NCBI GenBank assembly: GCA_009760855.2
Contig: WPIO01000483.1
Coordinates: 1-38,358 of the forward strand
DNA length: 38,358 nucleotides
Source of the DNA: Cristatella mucedo
Lineage: Eukaryota; Bryozoa; Phylactolaemata; Cristatellidae
Direction of reading: 5' to 3'
Below, in pieces: positions 11,738 to 22,024 of the stretch (its first letter is position 1; every line of letters starts with the position of its first letter). The notes beneath the pieces are model-generated. The model worked only from the letters and a program-made list of their open reading frames with translations. It was not told the origin of the DNA and made no database searches. A program made the position numbers and the translations under genes.

Positions 11738-12195
11738 AAAATGTGGTCAGGTCAGGGGATGTTTTGACGCAGGTCGGGATGGAGTTCCAGGCTTTGGGAG
11801 CATATAAAGTAAATACATGGTCTGCAAAGGATTTAAGGTTTGTATGAGGTATTTCTAGACTGTTGGATTCCGAGAAGCGGGTGGTCCGACGCTTGGCCTG
11901 ATGGGGTAGTATATCTGACAGATAGGCTGGAGCCATAGAATGAAGCGACCTAAAAGTGAACGACAAAACCTTGAAGTAAATCCGTTGCTTGACTGGTAGC
12001 CAGTGCAGGTCGGCGAGAAGTGGAGTAATGTGGCAACTGTGACGCTCACGACAGACAAGCCTAGCTGCAGTGTTTTTCAAGCATGATTTTACTTACCATT
12101 CAATTGCATTTCACTTTACAGCAAATGTAAAGCGCCTAGAGAGAGATTGAGTTCTCTGAGAGCGCTTTATCAAGTGAATTATTATTATTATTATT
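11738..12195. mobile_element. L2-like LINE insertion with inverted 5' half (twin-primed)
   Basis: From 11738 to about 12074 the minus strand encodes the RT C-terminal region (ARLVCRE, ADLHWLPVKQRI, RSLHSMAPAYLSDILPHQAK, YAPKAWNSI). From about 12075 to 12195 the plus strand carries the 3' tail with the GCGCC...AGCGC stem-loop (12132-12165) and a terminal ATT repeat. The two halves face opposite ways and join at a short shared GTTTTT. Compared with the copy at 62-925, about 160 bases between the halves are missing. This is the layout expected from twin priming during target-primed reverse transcription. The insertion sits between the unit 4 stub and unit 5. Confidence 0.82.
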
Positions 12196-13145
12196 CATTG
12201 CAAACTAGCAGTGGAAGCTTGAAGCAGCCGAAGCTTGGTAGGCAACCGGCGCTTTGACCTAGCTAGAAAGGTGACATGCGACTCGTTCTAGCCCATATTC
12301 AGTGCCAGGTCACCTCAAACTCACAACCTCACCTCACATGCTTATTCAGAGCCAGGTACGGTTAGAGCATCAACAAACTTGCACTGCTTAATGATAGTGC
12401 ATTATCCTCTTGCTTTTGGGCTACTCGCAGCTCTGTTCGCTCTAGTGCTCAATCTATTTGATCCATCTGACGAACTCTAATACGCAGAGCATCTTGTGTG
12501 AGCATGCAAATAATGCTTTTGAATGCTTACACTCACTAGAATTACGACTAGCAATGACCATTTAGGTAAGCCAACATCAAACTTTCCATTAAGTTCCTAC
12601 ATGAGAGGTACTGAAGCAGAGGCATTATCAGCCACTATCCACCGGCGGCTTACAAAAACAGAAAAAACAGCCTCTTCTGACAAACAGGATGGCGAATGCT
12701 GGAACTTCCGTCTTCGGCCACCACTCCAGCTCACACGAATCTTGCACTGACCTTTCAGAGGTGTTTCTATGGACTTCTATTCTGCAAATAAGTAAAGAGA
12801 TTCTACCTATGGGCTGCACACAAAGTGATGTATCTGGTGCTGCAACCGCAGCTCCTCATCAGGTTTTGGCACCTGGCACTGACCTGAGTCTGTGAGGTTC
12901 CGAGCACTTCCCAGTCTACAAAATAGAACCACTAGCAGGCTTTCAGTACGACAGCGGTGACCTTCAGCTGCCGCATCAGCTCTGCCCCCTTTACCTAGAG
13001 CATGGCACGCGATGACACCTCAAATCCGTGGCCGGCAGTGCTGAGGAAGAAATGGGTCGCTGTTGCGACTACTAGAGCTTGAGCGCAGCTGCTGGTGCGA
13101 ACGTCGATCGCCGGCTTTCGTGCATGTCGAATAGTAATGCTAGCA

Positions 13146-13945
13146 AACTAAAGAAAGTTCACCCAAATGTGCAATCTTTGAAAATAAGTCAGTATATGTT
13201 TAGTCTAGTAAAGATAGGACGACATAATACGACACCGCAGACCATTAGCCCTCTAGGTAACCATAACAGCACACTCGCATCACGGCTGAGGGCTTAGGCA
13301 TGCTGCCCAACTGCAGCCAGCATGCAGTGGCACCAAAAGCAGCGGAAACGTAGGGATGTAAGTTCTTCTTTCGCCATATCGGTAAGAGCCTTCAGTCAAT
13401 AACCACAGACGTAGGAGCACTCGGCCCCAAGGGATATCATTCGGCAGCAAGGCAAAGCACATGACAGAAAATGGGGAGCACGCAGCACTGAGAAAGAGGT
13501 AGCATTAGTGAGAGCAGAACGAAACAGTATGCTGAAGCATGCCACAACTAAAGAAAGTCCGCGCAAATGCTCGATCATTGCAACGAAGTCAGTATATGTT
13601 TCTTAAAGTAAAGATAAAACGATGACGACACAGACCATCAGCCCTCTAGGTAGCGACAGCCAGACACTCGCAACACGGCTTAGCGCCTAGGTGGGCTACC
13701 TGACTGAAGCCATCATGTAGTGGCACCAAATACAGTCGCCAAGTCAAGGGCTGAAAGCACTTTTGGCCCAGTAGCTGTGAGAGCCTTCGTTCACGGTCCG
13801 CAGAGGTAGAAGCACTCAGCCGCAAGGAAGAACATTCAGCAGCAAGGCAAAGCACATGGCAGCAAATGGGGAGGGCACAGCAGTGAGAGGGAGCCCGCAA
13901 CAATGAGAGCAGCATGTGACAGTATGCTAAAGCACGCCATTACAA
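13146..13945 (+). repeat. Nested 400-bp tandem duplication in unit 5
   Basis: The sequence starting AACTAAAGAAAG at 13146 starts again at 13546, giving a 400-base period. Both halves contain GTCAGTATATGTTT, a CATCAGCCCTCTAGGTA-type motif, a CTGCAGCC/CTGAAGCC segment and the GCAGCAAGGCAAAGCACATG motif. The other units have this segment only once. Confidence 0.75.
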
Positions 13946-14063
13946 AGAGAACCACCTTACAACACGGAGGACCACCTGACAGCGTGGGATACAACAAGAC
14001 TGCAATGAATGCAACAGGAGAGCAAACGGAACCACATGACATCCATGGGAATCGGTGATTGAC

Positions 14064-14076
14064 GGGGGGGGGGGGG
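14064..14076 (+). repeat. Homopolymer of 13 G
   Basis: A run of 13 G in unit 5 where units 1 and 2 have ordinary sequence. It could be a real expansion or an assembly weak point. Confidence 0.6.
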
Positions 14077-14260
14077 TTACGAGGCAGCAAGTTTGTTCGG
14101 CAGGTACCATCTTACAGGTAATCGGCTAGAGAGACCGGAAGAAGTCAGGCGTGCCGTGCCGGCAACGGCATTCAAACAGATGCACTTTCCAAATACTTGG
14201 AACGTGGCCTGATGCAGGACCTCCGTGTAACTGTGGCTGTCGCCCAATCGCCTTTGCTGG

Positions 14261-16618
14261 TGCATGTTTACATAATTGAGAGGCTTAGTAATTTCATTAG
14301 CTCTCATGGCCCTAACTTTACAACTCAAGAATCTTAATTAGAACTCAAGAATACATTTTCCCCATAACCCCTAGAAGCTGTCTTCCGTGATGAAGAATGC
14401 GACAAAAAGACACCCAAGCTCCGAAAAAACGAGATGTCACTGGTGACATTCCACAGACATTAGGAAAATTAACATCCTGTCTAAAGAGACGGTGACTGTA
14501 GTGCTTGAACCTGGTAGTCGTCAGAATCAGAGCAGGCACGGCCCTCTGGCTTGGAAGTTGCCCAGTATGTAGATCTTCTAGTGATAACGAATCGATAGCT
14601 CGTGTACTCTCTGAAATTTTAACTGGCTGAGCCCGGCGTCTTTAAATCATATACACCTGCACGAGCATGCCCACCTGCAGAGAGGATTCGCATTTTCTGC
14701 AGGTGCATCATCGTCGTCCTTTTCTCTTGCAGTGTGAGAGCCCTGTACATGGAATGCTATCGACTCACCGATATTCGCCGACACATGTTTAGCACCAGAA
14801 AACAGTCCTGAAGCTACCAACATCACAGTCGCAGAAAAAACAAGAGCCAAATCGAGATATATGGGAACGGAATAAATGGGAACGGAAAAGAGGGGCAAGT
14901 GGCTACGTATATTCTGGGTTACTTACCGAAGCCGGCCCGAAATGGCTACTCAAACAGACAGCCAAGACCATTCATTATAGTGTAAATGTTTCAATTGCAA
15001 TCAAAATACCTGCAGATCATCGAATTAACTTGGGTCATCGCCAATTAAAATGGTCCAGGTTTGAAGCTGTTTCGTCTTGTTGAACTTTCCAATATCTTGC
15101 TGATTATGCCTTACACGAAAAAAGAACAGTCAGTTAATAAGGGCATAACTATTACGGTAGATTAAGGCAGGCATCTTCGTAGATCCTGGTGAAAGCCTTC
15201 AGTTGATACAAAGGCCGTCATTTGAGCGAATTCATGCGTTTTCACAAATCCTCGGACGAAGTAAAGCAGTGAGCCCGATCAAATGGTTAAGGGCAGATGC
15301 TAAGAAGGGCTTCGGGCCAACAGCCTACCGTTTACTATTGGATACCTAAGTCTTCGTAAAAGAGCACATATTTTCATTCTTGAGCTCTAACCGATGAGAT
15401 GCTCTACCTCTAGAAAAGACGTGAGATATTTGTGGGGAGCAGGGGAAAAATCATGCTCAATATAGCGACGGCTCTCCCGGCAGTACCCAACATGTCACGT
15501 TGAACAAGCAACCAGCTTTTATCGTTCGTCCACTGAACGTGCATGCATAGCACTGGGAGCACAAAAAAGAGGCACACGAGAATATGGTACGTCAGTGCTC
15601 TTCATACGACACATACCGTGGCTAGGTTTGCTAAGTTAGGTTTGGCTAGTAACCTCTGTTTCGCGGGTCAGGTACTGGTGGTTAAAAACAACATAACAGA
15701 AGGAAAGGCCGCGGAGTTGTTAGCTTTACATGCACCGACCAACATGCTTCGTTGGATATGAAACAAGAAATGCTACAGGCAAGCAATTTCGCTGGCTGCT
15801 GATTCAATTTTTTCTTTGGCCAAAAACTATCGGGTGGTAAGCTTGGGCGGTAATATTAAATTGACCATGGAGACGGGTGTGGTCGCTACTTTTAGCGAAT
15901 TTTTCTTACATATGGCGGTAGTCACGTACGAATATTGTATGATGGCTGACTAGCGATCAGCTGTGGGTGGTGATCGCGTCGAACCAAGGCCCCACTATGC
16001 ATGCGACGCACTAGGAAACTCGACAAGATTTTCACGAACCTGCCACAACCGTCGACATTTTATCAGGCCGTCATTTTCCATTCATTGCCTCGATGCGATC
16101 CTTCAGCAGAAACAAAGCCGGAGCTTCGCGTCCTTGTATGGCTTAGGGGCTCGGATGCATCAATTCTCCCAAGCATCCCCGATCGTTCCAGACACTAAAA
16201 AGCAGGGAGCCATGATTCGCTATCCGTCGTTCATTGCTCACAGTGCCACTAAAAGACAGACGTGAACTCAACAATATCGTCAGTCAAGTGCCGCCACGCA
16301 GTAATCATGCGAATTGGACTTACAGCCCCGACCTGTCCTCCAGTTGTTCTTCGACGAGTGTCCCCAATCGCCGGATAACTACAAATTTATGTCTCAGCCT
16401 CAGCAGACCAGGTTTCACAGCTCGCCAACCGTCTTGCTTGTGGAAACAAGCAAGACGGTTGGCGAGCTTCGCCTTCTCACATGGCGAACACAATGGCGTC
16501 GTAGCCGTGCTGCTGGCTTTGTTTAAAGTGCGGACGACCCTCGGCGACCAGTCAGAAAGCGCCTTAGGATTACCTGAACCGTGACGTAAGCCAATCACAA
16601 AATCGACTCAGCCGGCGA
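14261..16618. other. Unassigned sequence, no gene recognised
   Basis: No homology to either array or to the LINEs is visible. Short open frames (for example minus strand 14647-14898, plus strand 15543-15761 and 16234-16584) resemble no family I know, and several lack an ATG. A small direct repeat ATGGGAACGGAA lies near 14860-14886 and AACTCAAGAAT occurs twice near 14310-14350. It may be intergenic or intronic. Confidence 0.5.
16419..16468. repeat. Perfect 22-bp inverted repeat with 6-nt loop
   Basis: The left arm 16419-16440 (beginning AGCTCGCCAACCGTC) is exactly complementary to the right arm 16447-16468, with TGGAAA between them. Pairing stops at 16418/16469. The short loop and lack of mismatches suggest a recent snap-back duplication, or a functional RNA hairpin; the sequence alone cannot decide. 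Confidence 0.9.
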
Positions 16619-17000
16619 GATCTGGAAGGTTCGGAAATGGTCACGTGACTGGGTCCACATTCACCTTCTCATACCAAATTTAGTCCAAGCTGACTTCCGC
16701 AGACGGCACGCCGGCTGCACCACCATATGGTATAACACAGACCAGAACATTAAAGGTCGGCCCGCGACTAAGTGGAGCCGAGGCGACATCCGGCCTACTA
16801 TCCGCCGACCTTGTCGTCAAGGCGACAACTGCGACGCCGACGAATATCCGCCTCACCCCTCCCCCTGTTCGCTGCTGAAGGGGCGCTTGTTTTGCCAGAG
16901 ACTAAAACCTAGGTCGCAATCGCAGCACGACTGCACTAAAACTACGTCAAGCCGCATGCCTTCCGTCGCCGTACGGTGACCTGATGCGTACCCTGTGTGA
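16619..17000 (+). repeat. Strongly diverged relative of the left-array unit
   Basis: Collinear partial matches to unit 1 (about 1080-1600) can be followed by eye. These are a TCACGTGA palindrome (16641-16648 versus 1095-1102), a GCCGGC...CACCA segment (16710 versus 1315), ACATTAAAGGTCGG versus ACATTAGAGATCGG, CTAAGTG followed by GACAT, a GACCTTGT segment, and CAGCACGA near 16923 versus 1560. Similarity is interrupted by small gaps. I infer an older copy outside the array. Confidence 0.45.
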
Positions 17001-18239
17001 TACTAGCGAGATTTTCATCCGACCAGACTCGGCTTCGCTTCAGTGATACTGTGCCCGGAGTGGCGGTAGCACGCCAATCGGGCGGTCGGTAGCAGAAGTC
17101 GCTGCCAGCAACCATGGTAGGCGAGTAACATTTGGTGCAATCCGGTGGTAAAGCCCTATGATGGCCGCCTCTGAGTGGCTTGCACCTACGGCAAGTAAAT
17201 GAGCTAATTAGCGAGAGTGACCAGCACCCTATCACCTGCTTGACATCTGGGATTTGTGAGGCTATCGCCGTCACCGGCCATCGGGAGCGCCGCCGAAATT
17301 TTGATGAGCAACAACTCCACCATCAGGCCGTCTGACTGCTCGGAACCCATTTAATCGATATACAGGAATCCCCACGTAGCGTTTCCTTGCTGGCCCTCCA
17401 ATGCCCTACCCCTTCTGGGACGGGGGGGCGGAGGCTAGCAACAGCTTGGGCTTGATGTGACGCCGATTAATTTTGATTGTTGATTGAGCGATTTGCATCC
17501 TTCGCAAGCTGCCACCATGGGTCTTTAAAGCCGCACGGCATCAACATGGCTATCCCTATGCAGCAGTCGACAGTCCCCTTGGCGGCGATTGGCAACATCT
17601 GTGTCAATGGTGTCAATATGCCTGGCACCATGTCACGTCCGCCTCCACAAATCACCGGAATGTTCAATTTGACACACACGATGGCTCTCTTGCCTGCATA
17701 CACTCACTCAATCGTTAGCTCAGCAGCTAGGGTTGCTTGCTTGCCCCCACCTTCTTCGGAGGCAAGCACACCATGGCCTATCCTCTCGGCATCCCGGATA
17801 CTGCATTTTGATTCTCTGGAGGCACATCGTAGCATATGACGTCTGGCGGCCCCAGGAGAGGTGGCGCCACCTAGCTGCTGCTACTGCGGCAGCTCGAGCA
17901 AGGCTAGCTTCGGCAAGGCAATGGACGATGCGAATTCTGATTTGTGATGTGCATTGAAATTTCCATCTTTCGAAAGCTACCGGCACGAGTCATGGAAATC
18001 ACACAGAAACACCAGCTCACCCAGTCCCCAGCTGCCGAAATGCACAATGAGATATGGGTTTGCTACCAGAACTCGAGAAAGCAACCAGCTCATGCACCCA
18101 GCTGCCGGAGCTGTTTCTCTTAGCTTGCCGCAGCTGCATCATCGAAAAAGTCGGTACTCACTGTGTTGCTGCCTGAGCTTCCGGGCACTCCATTCTATGC
18201 TTACGAACAGGTTTCCGGTGGTTTTGCCAGTATAAACTT
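17001..18239. other. Unassigned moderately GC-rich sequence
   Basis: Overlapping frames exist on both strands at 17467-17839, but the starts are TTG or GTG, no family is recognisable, and I see no convincing splice-flanked exon. A G-rich tract (GGGACGGGGGGGCGG) lies near 17418-17432. I can assign no function. Confidence 0.4.
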
Positions 18240-20489
18240 TTAAACGTAAAGCGTATAAACGTTTAGAAATTAATTCTTTATCGGAACATTAACAAAGTTT
18301 ATGAGGTCCCGAGGCCACTAAAAGTGTTTATCCTCTCTCTTCGTTCTCGGAGACGGCTTAGTCACACTTGCAGCCGTCGGTCGCTCGCAGCTCTAAGTTG
18401 ATTCACAGAAGGACCACAGTTGATTAATATTGCATCTTCAATGACGCCCGACTCAGCCGCCTGCTCTTATAGCTTGTTTCTCGCTCTATCGCGGTGACGC
18501 TGGTATGCCTAATACGTAGTGCAAACTCGAACGAAAAAGTAAGGTTTAGGCTAGAACGTAGCATGGGCAATAATGAGCAGACCTGTTGTTGAAGTCAACC
18601 GGAATGTGGTCCCAGTATTACAAGGAAATGTAGCTTACATTTTCAGTGGAAATCTGTCGAACGGATTAGCGAGCTCATTGTGACCTTTTGTTAATGATGT
18701 CGAGTTGGTACGTGACTGTGACCTCTAATCAGAAGCCAGGTTATAAAAAATATTTTGTAGCGTTTTACTGACGAATGACTGTTCCTATGAAAAAACGTGA
18801 CACAACCGGGCAGTATCTCTACGGTTAGAAAAAGATCTTTAAGTAGTGCTGATTGTAAAACTATACTTAGGACGGAGAGAAGCAAGCCAAACTTTCGAGA
18901 TTTACAGTAGTTTTTTAGATCTAGCAGAAAATACTATTTTAGACACTCCTGATTCACAACCAAATTCCGTCGGGTCTCTTCCTGACGGATGACCAACCAT
19001 GCTGACATACCTTCCCTTCGTGTATTCACTCCCCCTGTTACTCTCTCATTCACTGTCGTACTTTCTATTACCTGTTCTAAATACTTATATAGTGCTCAAT
19101 CCTCAATATACACAGTAAAATGATCTGATTTCCACGTCAACTCACTCATTTCATGCACTTAACGTTTCCTATACTCCCCTTCTCTCACGATCCAGCCCTC
19201 CATGTCTTCCTGTTGTGGTGTCGTGCTACTTATTTCCTTTGAATTTCTCGCCTATCCTAGTCAAAGAAGTGGCATTTGGTTGCAGCTACAAGTAGTGCAT
19301 CCTGCTTATTTACTTCCCCGGGCTCGTTATTTGCTTCCTTCTCTGGTGACTGCCTAAGTGCAATTTCCGTGTTTCGATTAATGGGTAACCAGCCTGATGA
19401 CATGCAAGTCACTTCATTTTTGGAAAATTATACGTAAGAAAAAAAAATGATCAGCAACTACAACCATTGAGGTTACGTACACTTTCTCTTAACTACCAAG
19501 ATCATATGTTCAAGTCTGCTGGGGGTGGTTTCCTTCGCTAGTCAGACTAATAGTCTTACCCTACCCATACAACATGGATCGTTTAATTGCACTTGTAGCT
19601 GTCATTCTTTTTAGACGACCGTGCTTTTACTTAATTTGCTTCCAAAAAATTACTTTTGCTTGCAACTGAAATCAAAACATTTCACTTGAAAGAATTAAAG
19701 ATGAAACGGCACCTTTCTCTAAGAAATGAGAAGTCATCTCTGTGCCTGTAACTGGTGGAAATATCCGTGCATTACTACAAATTTGCTGATTTCCGTTGTT
19801 CTTAGCATATGTACGCTGCCTCATTATAATTTCAGTTGTAATTGAACCGAGTTCCAAGTTCTGCTATTTACAGTGATCAATAATTAATCTCTGTCTTGCC
19901 ATTGTAAATACCAACGGCAAGCTTTCGTTTTTATTCGGATAGAAAACTGGTTGCAGCTGATGATATATCCGTGCTTTCCAGCTTTTCAAACTCTCATTGA
20001 GGCCTCAGGTACACATTACGCCTTCCTGGTGCTCAAGTTCATATGACCGTAAAAGTTTAGGTGTCATTTTACGAAAGAACCATCCTTTTAATGATAAGAA
20101 ACCTCTGCCATCTCTAAACTGCACAGTAAAATCCCTTCATTAGGCTTAAAGAACAATTTGTCAATTATATCTTCACGGAGTACGAGTGTCTTTCTCCAGT
20201 ATGAAATTGTACAGTGCCATCCCATTTCACTCATCAGCTCATAGTCAAGTGACATTACTTTCAGCTACAGAACTCTGCAAGAATTCGGGTCTGCCCAAAC
20301 AGTGATACTGTAAACTTCCAGCCTCTGCAATCAGCTGGCCCTGCCAACGATACTTCTCATCTAGAACACGGTGACTGATTACTACAAGGTCTTCCAGCCT
20401 GTGACTTAAGATACTTTCAATCTTTTCCGACATCTACTATCAGTCATTTTATTAGTGAACGTCACAACTGCCATATTACTCAAAGTCTC
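18240..20489. other. AT-rich stretch without recognisable features
   Basis: The stretch has stops in all frames, no long open frame, no clear match to the arrays or LINEs, and no tandem repeat that I can see. It is probably intergenic or intronic, or very old decayed repeat sequence. Confidence 0.5.
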
Positions 20490-20820
20490 GTCTATGTAAT
20501 GTATCTCCATCAGTAGCTCCATAGAGCTATGACTATACCGGGGTTACTCAGAGTGTTTTGTATAGCACAAGTATAGCCTCAGCAGTCGGTGCGTATCATA
20601 CTGTTACTAAAAGATTTCGCGCACACAAGAAAGAGAAAGTAGCAAGCACAGCAGAGTCAGTAGAGCAGTTAAGGAATAAATAGCATGGAAGTAGCAGCTC
20701 ACGACCTCTGGAAATGATGAGCCATAGTCGGCAGTAGAAGAATAGTTGTCGCTTCGTGAGAATCGTGGAAGCGAGCTCTACAGTCAAGGATCTGCAGAGC
20801 TAAAGCTATTTGCACAGCAC
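20490..20820 (-). mobile_element. CR1-like LINE, 3'-end fragment
   Basis: About 300 bases match, with the same orientation and order, the 3' end of the larger LINE at 21907-24370. Examples are AAGTAGCAGCTCA, GATGAGCCATAGT and GTGGAAGCGAG in both, and GTATCTCCATCAGTA versus GTATCTCCGTCTGTA near the 3' end. It is a severely 5'-truncated sister copy and contains no intact coding part. Confidence 0.72.
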
Positions 20821-20964
20821 TAGTTTCTTAAGCAATATATTACTCTCAAGAGCATGCAAGTTATTTTAATTTAAGAGTCATTCTATTGTATTGCTTTAGC
20901 TCACGGTTCTCACAATCCTCCTGGTCAGTCTCAAGATCGCAATAATTGCATTTCATGTCACGTG

Positions 20965-21125
20965 GTTATTAATTATAATAATAAAATTTCACTTGATAAA
21001 GCGCCCTCAGATAACTTAATCTCTCTCTTGCGCTTTACATTAGCTGTAAAGTGAAATGCAATTGAATGGTAAGTAAAATCATGCTTGAAAAACAAACGAA
21101 ATGAATAATATGGATGCATGGTTGA
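20965..21125 (-). mobile_element. L2-like LINE 3' tail
   Basis: The reverse complement is the same 3' tail as at 799-925: a CAAGCATGATTTTACTTACC-type start, CAATTGCATTTCAC, the stem-loop at 21001-21033 and a terminal ATT-type repeat at the low-coordinate end. No coding part is attached. Confidence 0.85.
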
Positions 21126-21564
21126 AAACCATTGATGCATGGTTGTCTGTGCAAAGCTTAAGTGAATTATACGTTCTGCTAAAGGGTCGACTTATACCAA
21201 TCAATCTGGTGTTTCTCTGACTACAGTTTTTCTGGTGATCTTACGTTTAAATCTAGTTTGCTCCCTTATAGTGATATATTATTTGTTGTTACTAAAATTA
21301 AATTGTAGCATCGTACCAGCCGGTAAGTAACGACAGCTTAGTCTAAATTTAAAGATAGGGCTTAGCTTTAGGATTAATTGGTAATCAAATGCAGGTCGCA
21401 AGATAACACCTAATCCAATATAATCACTCGTACTGCGATTAGGACCAGCATAAGATATTGCTGACATCTAGCTTACATAGCAGAATTTGAAAACTCAAGT
21501 TCCTTGATGAAACTGTATTGCCGGCCCATTGCCACTAACAATGAAACTCTGTAATCTGTTCTAG

Positions 21565-21712
21565 GTTACTCAAGGTTATGTCGCTCACTTTTAGGTCTTT
21601 TCATCTTTTGGCTCTAACCTAGCAATCAGATTTATTGCCCTTCGGGCTAAGCATCATGCCGTAAGCGTTTTTGAATACAACTGCTTACGTATACCTCATA
21701 CAGAGCTCGAGG
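21565..21712 (+). mobile_element. Old L2-like LINE fragment (RT C-terminal region)
   Basis: Plus-strand similarity to 400-540 can be followed: CTCACTTTTAGGTC versus CTCACTTTTATGTC, TTTGGCTCTAACCTA versus TATGGCTCCAGCCTA, then GGCTAAGCATC versus GGCAAAGCATC, and ATACCTCATA in both. It is heavily decayed, with no open frame. Confidence 0.65.
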
Positions 21713-21789
21713 AGAGGAGATTTGAGTGTGAGATGGGGCGAAGGCAATCGTGCATCTTGCGGCTCTGTGCCTTGTTCAATGAACAGTTG

Positions 21790-21906
21790 GCGTTGGTCAT
21801 CGGCTGGCTCTCGGATGTGCGAATCAAACTACACGACTCACCCTAATTAGGATTTAAACCGCGATCTCTGTACCGACGTCCATGAAAAGCAACCACCTAA
21901 CTAGTT
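21790..21906 (-). mobile_element. Probable tRNA-derived SINE head
   Basis: On the minus strand, TAGTTAGGTGGTTGC resembles an A box. About 43 bases further on, GGTTTAAATCC fits a slightly altered B box (GGTTCGAATCC type). This is the internal RNA polymerase III promoter layout of tRNA-derived SINEs. It lies directly against the 3' end of the CR1-like LINE. A cloverleaf is not intact, so it is not a working tRNA gene. Confidence 0.5.
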
Positions 21907-22024
21907 TGGCATGTATCTCCGTCTGTAACTCCACAACGTCATAAAGACCATGTGGGTGTTACGCAGGAGAGTTTTGTATAGCTCACTCACAGCCTAAGCG
22001 GCTTTTAGTACCCATTCGGTAGCC

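Larger units (their letters stand above)
12196..14260 (+). repeat. Left tandem array, unit 5 (last, fading copy)
   Basis: Unit sequence starts again near 12205 with the block bearing CAACCGGCGCTTTGA and runs through the blocks seen at 3586-4640 in unit 2. In 12330-12560 it is close to unit 3 (8225-8440), for example CAAACTTGCACTGCTTAATG in both. The last clear match is the GGCAACGGCATTCA motif near 14160; similarity then fades by about 14260. This is the right end of the array. No frame is conserved. Confidence 0.75.

Noticed and set aside
14064-14076. Run of 13 G as a possible G-quadruplex
   Set aside because: A single homopolymer in one unit, absent from the others, is more likely slippage or a sequencing weak point.
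14647-14898. 83-residue minus-strand frame with a hydrophobic start and cysteines at the end
   Set aside because: It looks like a secreted peptide at first sight, but the start is TTG, the N-terminus contains a short internal DNA duplication, and splice signals are only weakly suggested. There is not enough to call an exon.
17467-17839. Overlapping frames on both strands
   Set aside because: Starts are GTG and TTG, no motif is recognised, and the frames overlap each other antisense. Transcript data would be needed.
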